From assembly GCA_036381435.1 (NCBI GenBank), contig DASVCW010000043.1, positions 62,001 through 126,000 of the forward strand: a stretch of DNA of 64,000 bases, given 5' to 3'. Below, piece after piece: positions 45,023 through 52,339 of this stretch (positions within the stretch are counted from its first letter, which is position 1; every line of letters starts with the position of its first letter). The position numbers and the translations under genes are program-made. The stretch is from Fodinibius sp036381435. GTDB lineage: Bacteria; Bacteroidota; Rhodothermia; Balneolales; Balneolaceae. The notes below the pieces were generated by a model, which was not told the origin of the DNA, did no database searches, and saw nothing but the letters and a program-made list of their open reading frames with translations.

Positions 45023-46267
45023 ATGAGTGATATCGAATTATTTAATTCAACAAGCGAGAAAATTCCATCTGTTCGGAGAGATATAGAAATTATTAACGTC
45101 CAACAAAACGGCAGTTCATTTATTTATTTTCATGATGTGCGCGGATATTCTACTCCTAATCTGGCGCTGCATCCACAGGTAGAAACCCTGCTTTCGCTGG
45201 TCGATGGACGCAAAAGCATCAACGATCTGGAACCTTATCTGGGAGAGGGTGTCAGTAAAGAACAAGTGCTTGAGTTTGTTCAGTTTCTGGATAAGAACCG
45301 GCTTCTGGCTTCTGATTTTTTTCGAGAATATGCCCGTAAGACGGAAGAAGAATACGAGCAGTCAACAGTGCATCAATCCGTAACTGCCGGTTCTTCTTAC
45401 CCGGCTGATCCGCTTGAACTGAAAAAATACCTTGATGAGAGTTTTGCACAATATGAAAGTAAAGTTTCTGTTGATTCGGTTAAAGCGCTGTACGCTCCAC
45501 ACATTGATCCCAGAGTGGGACTACAAAGCTATGTGAAGGCTTTTTCACCCATCCGACATTTAAAACCCAAGCGAGTGGTGGTTTTAGCCACCTCCCATTA
45601 CGCGGGGCTTCATCCAAAAACCTATCAAAACAGCCCCTTTATTCTCGTAAATAAAGATTTTGAAATGCCTTTAGGAACCATTAAGCGAGATCAGATGGTA
45701 ATTAATGAACTGTTGCAGGCGGGGGAGCAAGCAGGCATATCAAGCCATGACCGAGCCCACCGTATGGAACACAGCATCGAACTGCATTTGCTGTTTTTGA
45801 GCTACCTGTGGCAGCATGAATTTGAGATTATTCCTTTTTTAGTGCGGGGGCTGGATGACCTGTACTACCTGAAAAACGGTGCCCTGGGGAAGCAAATGAA
45901 GCATTTTTCACAACTCTTAAACAGTCAGTTCGGGAATGATGATGAAACGTTCTTTTTAATCAGCGGTGATTTGGCCCACTTCGGCAAAAAGTTTGGTGAT
46001 GCTGATGCCGCATCAACGTTGTTTGATGATGTACAGTCCTTCGATCGGAAGTTCTTAGACCGTGCATCAAAAAATCAGCCGGTAAAGCTTCTGTCGCTTA
46101 TGAAAGAAGAATTGGACCCTTACCGCATTTGCGGCTTTCCGCCTCTCTATTCCTTTCTGCAAAGTATGCCCGATTTGAAAGGCAAAATTCTGAGCTATGA
46201 TTTATGGGATGAAACCGAACGCGAAAGCGCCGTAACTTATGGCAGCATCGCTTATTCAAGGGAATGA
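45023..46267 (+). CDS. MEMO1-family protein (AmmeMemoRadiSam system protein B) with PqqD-like N-terminal domain
   Basis: 414 residues. The first 110 or so resemble a PqqD-like winged-helix domain: the ALHPQVETLLSLVDGRKSINDL and FVQFLDKNRLL pattern recalls peptide-binding chaperones of radical SAM systems. The rest is a MEMO domain with TAGSSYPADP, APHIDPRVGLQSYV, VLATSHYAG, RMEHSIELHLLFLSYLW, ISGDLAHFGKKFGD and SAVTYGSIAY. MEMO proteins bind metal at conserved His, Asp and Cys residues and occur with AMMECR1 and radical SAM partners of unknown chemistry. Neither partner is nearby. It is cytoplasmic. Confidence 0.85.
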   Translation: MSDIELFNSTSEKIPSVRRDIEIINVQQNGSSFIYFHDVRGYSTPNLALHPQVETLLSLVDGRKSINDLEPYLGEGVSKEQVLEFVQFLDKNRLLASDFFREYARKTEEEYEQSTVHQSVTAGSSYPADPLELKKYLDESFAQYESKVSVDSVKALYAPHIDPRVGLQSYVKAFSPIRHLKPKRVVVLATSHYAGLHPKTYQNSPFILVNKDFEMPLGTIKRDQMVINELLQAGEQAGISSHDRAHRMEHSIELHLLFLSYLWQHEFEIIPFLVRGLDDLYYLKNGALGKQMKHFSQLLNSQFGNDDETFFLISGDLAHFGKKFGDADAASTLFDDVQSFDRKFLDRASKNQPVKLLSLMKEELDPYRICGFPPLYSFLQSMPDLKGKILSYDLWDETERESAVTYGSIAYSRE

Positions 46268-46509
46268 ATTTGAGAGGGATTTTGAAAAACTACCTATATG
46301 TGTCATGCTGTACCGAAAACTTCGGGATCAGCATCTGTAGCTGATAGCTCTTTAGAAGCTATTAACATGATTTTTGCTTATAGATCTGATCCGCTGGCTG
46401 GGAACAGGATGACATAGGTTTGGAAAGGCTCTTTGAGTTAAATTCTTCAAAGTTAAAACTTAAAAAAACCGTTTGTCCTGCACTTACATTCTGATTATTT
46501 TCCGCGTCT
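46268..46509. other. Gap with a 'GTCATGCTG' type hairpin repeat
   Basis: TGTCATGCTGTACCG (46302-46316) and the later AGGATGACAT (46408-46417) bracket an imperfect palindrome with an internal GCATCTGTAGCTGATAGC block. It is related to the unit at 25899-25960. No gene is seen. Confidence 0.45.
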
Positions 46510-47058
46510 ATGAATAAACTTCGTTCACATACGGCGCGGCTTACCGTTATTGTTTTGCTTTGCGCAGGTTTCAGCTTATACATGGCTCGTCCTGCTCAGG
46601 CTGAACAATCATCGCAGTCTTTTACCCGGTGGTTTGGCACTATGGCTAAATCGACTAACGGGGTTGGACTGCAACAAGAGCTTAATGATCTGATTAAAAT
46701 CGACGGTCAATTAGACGAGCTAATTGCCAAAGCATCACAAATTGTGAGCCGCTATGATGATGAATTTAGCTTCCCTTTTACAGAATCAGCTGCTACACAG
46801 CACGTCTACCAGTTACTGCTGATTGAATGGAGCCAGTTTCAGACGGGAAATGAAATGGCCGGCATTCCAGCTCAGCCGAATGTAAAGCTTATATCACCCC
46901 TTAATTTTGACACTTTAGGGGTTTTCGGAGCTATCACTCAAGGTTTTTCGGATTCACGACTGACATTTAGAGCACAAAATTTAGTCAAGGTTCAACAAAC
47001 GAATTATACCCCTTTGGTGGCTCCTATGAGTAGTGGCATAGCCATTTGTGCACCGTAG
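46510..47058 (+). CDS. Secreted protein of unknown function upstream of secD
   Basis: 182 residues with a signal peptide (about 1-32; RLTVIVLLCAGFSLYMARPAQA). The mature part is mixed, with a helical stretch GLQQELNDLIKIDGQLDELIAKASQIVSRY and no recognisable motif, membrane helix or cysteine pattern. It lies 69 nt ahead of secD on the same strand, so it could share the sec transcript. The function is unknown. Confidence 0.65.
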   Translation: MNKLRSHTARLTVIVLLCAGFSLYMARPAQAEQSSQSFTRWFGTMAKSTNGVGLQQELNDLIKIDGQLDELIAKASQIVSRYDDEFSFPFTESAATQHVYQLLLIEWSQFQTGNEMAGIPAQPNVKLISPLNFDTLGVFGAITQGFSDSRLTFRAQNLVKVQQTNYTPLVAPMSSGIAICAP

Positions 47059-47127
47059 CTTTCTCTTTCCTTTTCTACTCTTTTCTTTTTTTAAATACAA
47101 TTCTAAAATTTTTCAACCCATTTTATT

Positions 47128-48951
47128 ATGAAAGGTAATGGAACTAAAATTGGCTTTGTTATAGCCTTTCTGGCAGTCTCAATTTATTACTTGTGGCCGA
47201 CAGTAGCCCTGGTATTGGAACGAAATTATATAGAAGATTTACCGGAGGCAGAACAAGCCGCTTATATTGAAGAAAACGCACAACACCTGCAAGATCTAAG
47301 AATAAACTCTTTGTCACTGGGGCTTGACCTGCAAGGTGGTATGCACGTTACTTTGCAACTCGAAACCGCGCAGTTGCTCCAAGCATTAGCCGGCAATAAC
47401 GCCGATGAAGCACTGCTTGATGTTATTGAAACAGCCCGACGCCAGTCATTGCAAAACGATTCTGATATCATTACAGAAATGATTGAGGAGTTTGAGCAAC
47501 GCTATCCCAACGGACGGCTGAGCCGATATTATCGTGCTGAATCCGATAACATCACCCGGCGGTCAACAAATGAAGAAATTGCTGCTTATTTACGGCAACA
47601 GCGGGCTGAAGCCGTTGATCGCGCTATAGAAATTATCAGAACGCGTGTAAACCGCTATGGAGTAACAGAACCGGCGATTTTCAAACAAGGCGAAAGCCGG
47701 GTAGTAGTTGAACTTCCCGGGGTTGCCAATAAGGAACGTGTTCGAGGCCTCCTGAAAGGAACAGCCCAGCTTGAATTCCGTCTTGTCGCTCAGCCGGATC
47801 AGATAAGGCTGTCGAGAGAGCGAATTGTTAATTATTACAGCCGGCAGACTTCATCCGACACTTCTGATACAACTCAGAATGTGGCACAGGCAGAAAATCC
47901 ATTACTTCAGGTATTAAGCGTTCGCGGTCGAAATCCTTATTCGTTCGGCTATGCCTTAGCAAGCGATACAGCAAGAGTGAATGAATTGCTTCAAAGACCC
48001 GAAGTACAGGATCTTCTGGCTCGAAATGTTACCTTGATGTGGGGGGCAAGTCCTTTTTCAACCACTCAAAACGGACAGGAGCTTTATGAGCTTATAGGTG
48101 TGAGTTCGGATGTTGAAATGACGGGTGAAGTGATCGTAGATGCGAGTGTAAGTTTTGATCCTGTTACAAACCGCCCGCAGGTTTCTATGAATATGAATTC
48201 GCAGGGGGCCCGGCAGTGGAGTCGCATTACCGGAGCGAATATCGGCGAGCCTATAGCTATTGTGCTTGACGGTTATGTTTATTCCTATCCCAATGTGGAG
48301 AGCAAAATTTCTAACGGACGCTCATCTATTTCCGGCCTTGAAAATGTTGCCGAAGCCGAAGATTTGGTGAATATTCTGCTTTCCGGTGCGCTTCCCGCAC
48401 CACTCGAAATCATTGGCGAGCGAACAGTAGGGGCAACACTGGGTGAAGAATCAATCCAGGCCGGGTTTAGTTCCCTGATGGTGGCATTCGTAATTGTAGC
48501 TATTTTCATGATCATTTATTACCGAAGTGGTGGGGCCATTGCGGATCTTGCCCTCGTTTTTAATATCATCTTTATTTTGGGTATTCTGGCTTCATTTAAA
48601 GCTACCCTGACTCTGCCGGGTATTGGCGGTATTGTGCTTACCATCGGTATGGCTGTAGATGCAAACGTACTGATTTTTGACCGCATTCAGGAAGAAATGC
48701 GTACAGGAAAAACGACGGTCGCCGCTATTGATGCCGGTTACAGCCATGCCATGAGTGCTATTATCGATGGTAATGTTACCACCTTTTTTGTGGGTATTAT
48801 TCTATTCAGTTTTGGAGTAGGGCCCATTAAAGGTTTTGCCGTTACGCTGATGGCCGGTATCGCTGCTTCACTCTTTAGCGCGATTGTCATTACCCGTGTG
48901 CTGGTTGATTATTTAAGCCGTGATAAATCGAAAGAAATTAGCTTTGGATAA
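47128..48951 (+). CDS. secD: Protein-export membrane protein SecD
   Basis: 607 residues. An N-terminal membrane helix (about 7-27) is followed by a large periplasmic P1 region containing the D1 motif LGLDLQGGMHVTLQLE, then five C-terminal membrane helices (about 440-600) with the VGATLGEESIQAGFSSL and GMAVDANVLIFDRIQEE motifs. With SecF it uses proton flow to complete export of Sec substrates. secF follows after 103 nt, across a long hairpin at 48971-49011. Confidence 0.95.
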   Translation: MKGNGTKIGFVIAFLAVSIYYLWPTVALVLERNYIEDLPEAEQAAYIEENAQHLQDLRINSLSLGLDLQGGMHVTLQLETAQLLQALAGNNADEALLDVIETARRQSLQNDSDIITEMIEEFEQRYPNGRLSRYYRAESDNITRRSTNEEIAAYLRQQRAEAVDRAIEIIRTRVNRYGVTEPAIFKQGESRVVVELPGVANKERVRGLLKGTAQLEFRLVAQPDQIRLSRERIVNYYSRQTSSDTSDTTQNVAQAENPLLQVLSVRGRNPYSFGYALASDTARVNELLQRPEVQDLLARNVTLMWGASPFSTTQNGQELYELIGVSSDVEMTGEVIVDASVSFDPVTNRPQVSMNMNSQGARQWSRITGANIGEPIAIVLDGYVYSYPNVESKISNGRSSISGLENVAEAEDLVNILLSGALPAPLEIIGERTVGATLGEESIQAGFSSLMVAFVIVAIFMIIYYRSGGAIADLALVFNIIFILGILASFKATLTLPGIGGIVLTIGMAVDANVLIFDRIQEEMRTGKTTVAAIDAGYSHAMSAIIDGNVTTFFVGIILFSFGVGPIKGFAVTLMAGIAASLFSAIVITRVLVDYLSRDKSKEISFG

Positions 48952-48970
48952 AACCTGTCAGTGTCTATGC

Positions 48971-49011
48971 AATCAACGTTTTCAGACCTATGGACGCTGA
49001 AAGCGTTGATT
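48971..49011 (+). promoter_or_regulatory. Long hairpin between secD and secF
   Basis: AATCAACGTTTTCAG (48971-48985) pairs with CTGAAAGCGTTGATT (48997-49011) at 14 of 15 positions. No T run follows, so partial termination, RNA processing or message stabilisation are possible readings (inference). Confidence 0.5.
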
Positions 49012-49054
49012 AACTTTCAAAAATTTTATAACTAAGTAAGAGGACAAAAATAGT

Positions 49055-49966
49055 ATGAGATGGTTCGATAACGTAAATTACGATTTTGTAAGTAACCGAA
49101 AGGTGGCCTATGTGATTTCGGGCATTATGATTACAGCATCATTAATTGCCATTATATTTAAAGGCCCGCAATTTGGTATTGACTTTACAGGCGGTAAAGA
49201 ATTTGTTTTGGAATTCGAACAGCCGATAGAAGTAGCCGAAGTAAGGGATGCATTAGAAGGTCCCCTTGATGGCACGCCAACCGTAAAATTATTTGGCAGC
49301 CCTACTGATGTTCTCATCCGCACAGATGCGGAGGGAGAAGTAAGTGAGGTGCAAGAAGACATCACATCTGCTTTACAGCAGTTGTACTCTGATAACCCGG
49401 TAACGGTAGTAAAAACAAGTATTGTAGGGGCCCGTTTTGCCGAAGATTTAAAATCAGGTGCTTTAAATGCCATCATATTCGGTATTATTGTTATTTTTAT
49501 CTACATTTTAATCCGGTTTAAAAACTGGACATATTCACTGGGTGCGGTAGCGGCCCTGGCACATGATATTATCGTGGTATTAGGTATTTTTACCATCTTT
49601 GCGGGAATAGCTCCTTTTAGTATGGAGGTTGATCAAACGCTTATCGCGGCCCTGTTAACAATCTTAGGGTATTCTATTAATGATACTGTAATTGTTTATG
49701 ACCGTGTTCGTGAAAGGTTATTAACCCACAAAGGAAAGGATTTTGAAAAGGTAATGAACCGGGGTATCAACGATACATTAAGCCGTACCGCTATTACTGC
49801 ATTAACTACCTTTTTTTCTGTGCTGGTGCTCTTTATATTTGGCGGAGAAACACTTAAAGGATTTTCGTTTGCTCTTATGTTAGGTATTATATTCGGTACA
49901 TACAGTTCAATATTTGTAGCTACCGCAATAACTATCGACCTTGAGCAAAAGACACAAAACGCGTAA
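49055..49966 (+). CDS. secF: Protein-export membrane protein SecF
   Basis: 303 residues with six membrane helices. The N-terminal helix is preceded by FDNVNYDFVSNRK, and the D1-like motif FGIDFTGGKEFVLEFE lies near 45-60. The C-terminal helices hold ILGYSINDTVIVYDRVRE, the SecF version of the RND-type motif. It forms the SecDF complex with the preceding gene. AAGAGG lies about 10 nt before the start. The STAS gene follows after 34 nt and is probably co-transcribed. Confidence 0.95.
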   Translation: MRWFDNVNYDFVSNRKVAYVISGIMITASLIAIIFKGPQFGIDFTGGKEFVLEFEQPIEVAEVRDALEGPLDGTPTVKLFGSPTDVLIRTDAEGEVSEVQEDITSALQQLYSDNPVTVVKTSIVGARFAEDLKSGALNAIIFGIIVIFIYILIRFKNWTYSLGAVAALAHDIIVVLGIFTIFAGIAPFSMEVDQTLIAALLTILGYSINDTVIVYDRVRERLLTHKGKDFEKVMNRGINDTLSRTAITALTTFFSVLVLFIFGGETLKGFSFALMLGIIFGTYSSIFVATAITIDLEQKTQNA

Positions 49967-50000
49967 CATTAACATTATTAACAAATAAGCGGGGAGAATT

Positions 50001-50345
50001 ATGAATTTCAATGTATCAGAGCGTTACAACTGTGTAGTTATTGATTTTAAAGGCAAGGTGATGGGCGGGCCCGATGCCGTAAAACTAAATGAAAAGCTGC
50101 ACGAGCTTATAGAAGACGATAAAGTGAATGTTGTTGTAGGTTTAGGCAAGGTTAACTTTATGAATTCTTCAGGGCTTGGCATGCTCATCGGTGGACTCAC
50201 AACCATGCGTAAAGCAGGAGGCGACCTTCGCATCGCCAATGCCAGTGATAAAATTGAAAGCCTGCTGGTTATTACCAAACTTATTACCGTATTTAAACAT
50301 TTTAAAACGGTTGATGAAGCGGTAAAATCTTATTCTGAGAAGTAA
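50001..50345 (+). CDS. STAS-domain anti-sigma factor antagonist-like protein
   Basis: 114 residues, a single STAS domain. The phosphorylation-site motif NSSGLGMLIGG (near residues 54-64) has the conserved serine. Such proteins are usually switched by a serine kinase and in turn release a partner (sigma factor or other regulator). No kinase or phosphatase gene is nearby, so the partner is unknown. It follows secF by 34 nt and ends the operon with a strong terminator. Confidence 0.9.
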   Translation: MNFNVSERYNCVVIDFKGKVMGGPDAVKLNEKLHELIEDDKVNVVVGLGKVNFMNSSGLGMLIGGLTTMRKAGGDLRIANASDKIESLLVITKLITVFKHFKTVDEAVKSYSEK

Positions 50346-50371
50346 ATTCACTACTCTTAGTTAAAAAAAAG

Positions 50372-50396
50372 AGGGGTGAATTTCACCCCTTTTTTT
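50372..50396 (+). terminator. Intrinsic terminator of the secD-secF-STAS operon
   Basis: AGGGGTGA (50372-50379) and TCACCCCT (50383-50390) pair perfectly around an ATT loop and are followed by six or more T residues. Confidence 0.88.
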
Positions 50397-50467
50397 GTGC
50401 TTGTTATGTAGATCGAGATTCATCTCTATAGGCATTTTTTATTCAAATTCAATCGAAAAAACAGTTT

Positions 50468-51742
50468 ATGTCAATCCGAGTTGTTGTAGGTGCCCAATGG
50501 GGTGATGAAGGGAAAGGTAAAATTGTGGACCTTTTAAGTAAGGATGCCGCCTATGTGGTTCGCTATCAGGGCGGAGCCAATGCAGGGCATACTCTTGAGT
50601 TTGATGATAAAAAAATTGTGCTTCATCTCATTCCATCCGGGATATTTAATGGTGATGCAACATGTGTGATCGGTAACGGTGTAGTTATCGACCCCCACGC
50701 TTTGCTTGATGAAATCAAAGAGGTTGAAGCGTTGGGAGCTAACCTCAAAGATAGGCTTAAAATCAGCAATACTGCGCATGTCATCCTGCCTTATCACCAG
50801 TTACTGGATAAAATTAAGGAAAAACACCGGGGTGATGATGCCATTGGCACAACGGGGAGGGGCATCGGCCCGGCTTATGTAAGTAAAGTTTCAAGGGTCG
50901 GGATTCGAATGTCTGATTTGTTTCACCCTGAAAAGCTGAAAGAAAAGCTTGAGCAGAACATCGCTGACATTAATGAAGCGCTTCAGCATGTGTATAAAGA
51001 AGAAACTATTGACGCTCAGCCCATTTTGGATGGTTTGCTAAAAGCTGCTGATCGGCTTTGTCCCTATATCACCAATACTGCTTCGCTACTACACAATGCG
51101 ATTGAAAGGGGTGAAGAAATTTTGCTCGAAGGCGCCCAGGGAAGCCTGCTTGACGTTGATCACGGAACATACCCTTTTGTAACCTCATCATGCCCTACAG
51201 CAGGAGGAGCTTGTACCGGCTCAGGCATACCCCCAACGGCTATTGATAAAGTGATGGGTATATCCAAAGCCTATTGTACTCGAGTCGGTAATGGGCCTTT
51301 TCCTACAGAGCTGGATGATGAAGCGGGAGAAAAATTGCGGGCCGAAGGCCATGAATTTGGTGCTACAACGGGACGTCCCCGCCGCTGTGGCTGGATTGAT
51401 TTAGTAGCCCTCAAATATGCCATTCGGGTTAACGGAGTTAATGAGCTCACTATTACCAAGCTCGATGTGCTCAATAACTTTGAAGAGATAAAGCTTTGTA
51501 CGGAATATGAAATTGATGGAGATTCTACCGATGTGTTTCCAACAGACCTGTCTGATATTGATTCAATAAGGCCAAAGTATAAGGCAATGCCGGGCTGGCA
51601 GAAGTCATTAGAAAACTGCAATGACTTTGATGAACTACCTTCCGAGGCCAAAAAGTATTTACAATTTATTCAGGATTGCCTGAATGTTGATTTAACGATT
51701 TTATCGAAGGGGCCAAAACGTTCTGAAACGATTTTGGTTTGA
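50468..51742 (+). CDS. purA: Adenylosuccinate synthase
   Basis: 424 residues, the normal length. It joins IMP and aspartate with GTP in AMP synthesis. Motifs are VVGAQWGDEGKGKIVDLL (3-20), YQGGANAGHT (35-44), GTTGRGIGPAYVSK (near 129), the loop DHGTYPFVTSSCPTAGG and the C-terminal SKGPKRSETIL. It is cytoplasmic and monocistronic, ending in a 15-bp hairpin before tRNA-Gly. Confidence 0.96.
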   Translation: MSIRVVVGAQWGDEGKGKIVDLLSKDAAYVVRYQGGANAGHTLEFDDKKIVLHLIPSGIFNGDATCVIGNGVVIDPHALLDEIKEVEALGANLKDRLKISNTAHVILPYHQLLDKIKEKHRGDDAIGTTGRGIGPAYVSKVSRVGIRMSDLFHPEKLKEKLEQNIADINEALQHVYKEETIDAQPILDGLLKAADRLCPYITNTASLLHNAIERGEEILLEGAQGSLLDVDHGTYPFVTSSCPTAGGACTGSGIPPTAIDKVMGISKAYCTRVGNGPFPTELDDEAGEKLRAEGHEFGATTGRPRRCGWIDLVALKYAIRVNGVNELTITKLDVLNNFEEIKLCTEYEIDGDSTDVFPTDLSDIDSIRPKYKAMPGWQKSLENCNDFDELPSEAKKYLQFIQDCLNVDLTILSKGPKRSETILV

Positions 51743-51749
51743 TGTTCAG

Positions 51750-51780
51750 GATGTAGCACACCTTCAAGGTGTACTACATC
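51750..51780 (+). terminator. Hairpin after purA
   Basis: GATGTAGCACACCTT (51750-51764) pairs with AAGGTGTACTACATC (51766-51780) at 14 of 15 positions. It lacks a strong T run. The same AGGTGTAGTACACC core appears after uvrA near 16940-16955, so it is also a dispersed repeat. Confidence 0.5.
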
Positions 51781-51807
51781 TTATCTTAAGATTATTTCAA
51801 ATTACTG

Positions 51808-51839
51808 TTGAAAAGTTAGCCTTAAGTATCTTATATTTG
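51808..51839 (+). promoter_or_regulatory. Bacteroidota-type promoter of tRNA-Gly
   Basis: TTG (51808-51810), a 21-nt spacer and TATATTTG (51832-51839), which fits the -33 / -7 (TAnnTTTG) layout known in Bacteroidota. The tRNA begins 12 nt after the -7 element. Confidence 0.7.
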
Positions 51840-51850
51840 GAACTCTTAAA

Positions 51851-51922
51851 GCGGGAATAGCTCAGTGGTAGAGCATCACCTTGCCAAGGTGGGGGTCGCG
51901 AGTTCGAATCTCGTTTCCCGCT
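51851..51922 (+). tRNA. tRNA-Gly (anticodon GCC)
   Basis: A complete cloverleaf: acceptor GCGGGAA pairs with TTCCCGC, with discriminator T. The D arm is GCTC...GAGC and the anticodon stem TCACC/GGTGG has loop TTGCCAA with anticodon GCC. The T arm is GCGAG...CTCGT with TTCGAAT. CCA is not encoded. The 3' end from 51907 onward, together with the terminator, is duplicated exactly at 52270-52324. Confidence 0.95.
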
Positions 51923-51961
51923 CAAAAGTAAAGCCTTTGCAGTTATTGCAGAGGCTTTTTT
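51907..51961 (+). repeat. 55-nt exact direct repeat, left copy (tRNA-Gly 3' end plus terminator)
   Basis: Begins at AATCTCGTTTCCCGCTC inside the T arm of tRNA-Gly and runs through the terminator T run. It is identical to 52270-52324. Beyond the repeat, similarity continues imperfectly into the bases ATGTTTTAT (51971-51979 and 52334-52342), the first codons of the GIY-YIG gene. Confidence 0.9.
51931..51961 (+). terminator. Intrinsic terminator of tRNA-Gly
   Basis: AAGCCTTTGCA (51931-51941) pairs with TGCAGAGGCTT (51947-51957), 11 bp with one wobble, followed by six T residues. It ends only 9 nt before the GIY-YIG start codon. Confidence 0.88.
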
Positions 51962-51970
51962 GTTAGGAAT

Positions 51971-52234
51971 ATGTTTTATACGTATATCATTTATAGCCAA
52001 TCAATAGACCGTTATTATACCGGGCATACTACTGTAGGGGTTAAAAAACGCATTGAGAGACATAACAATGGCTGGACTCGTTCCACAAAATCCGGAATTC
52101 CCTGGGAACTGAAGTACTATAAAGGGTTTGATTCAAAGAGAGAAGCTATTAAGTGGGAGAATTTCATTAAGCAACAGAAAAGCCGCCGTTTTATTGAGAA
52201 ATTGGTTAACTCATCTGAGAATGAATATAGTTAA
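51971..52234 (+). CDS. GIY-YIG nuclease family protein
   Basis: 87 residues, the complete minimal catalytic domain. YTYIIYSQSIDRYYTGHT at residues 3-20 is the GIY...YIG core, with T in place of I in the second motif, as in other single-domain members. VKKRIERHN has the catalytic arginine, and EAIKWENFIKQQKSRRF the helix with the metal-binding glutamate. No DNA-binding domain is attached. It starts 9 nt after the tRNA-Gly terminator and is bracketed by the 55-nt direct repeats. It could be a domesticated or mobile nuclease; single-domain members otherwise have poorly known roles. No promoter is obvious, and read-through of the tRNA terminator may be needed. Confidence 0.88.
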   Translation: MFYTYIIYSQSIDRYYTGHTTVGVKKRIERHNNGWTRSTKSGIPWELKYYKGFDSKREAIKWENFIKQQKSRRFIEKLVNSSENEYS

Positions 52235-52269
52235 AAGCTATCACGGCGGGTCGTCCCGATGCTTCGGGA

Positions 52270-52324
52270 AATCTCGTTTCCCGCTCAAAAGTAAAGCCTT
52301 TGCAGTTATTGCAGAGGCTTTTTT
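52270..52324 (+). repeat. 55-nt exact direct repeat, right copy (orphan tRNA-Gly 3' end plus terminator)
   Basis: Identical to 51907-51961. It contains the last 16 nt of tRNA-Gly, its 3' flank and the terminator, but no tRNA body. Just upstream is a small CCCGA/TCGGG hairpin (52255-52268) where the T arm would be. After it, GTTTGGGGATGTTTTAT resembles the start of the GIY-YIG gene and then passes into the RAYT left repeat. Confidence 0.9.
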
Positions 52325-52339
52325 TGTTTGGGGATGTTT

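Noticed and set aside
51797..52000. Minus-strand open frame across tRNA-Gly
   Set aside because: It is the complement of the tRNA and its terminator, a common false prediction.
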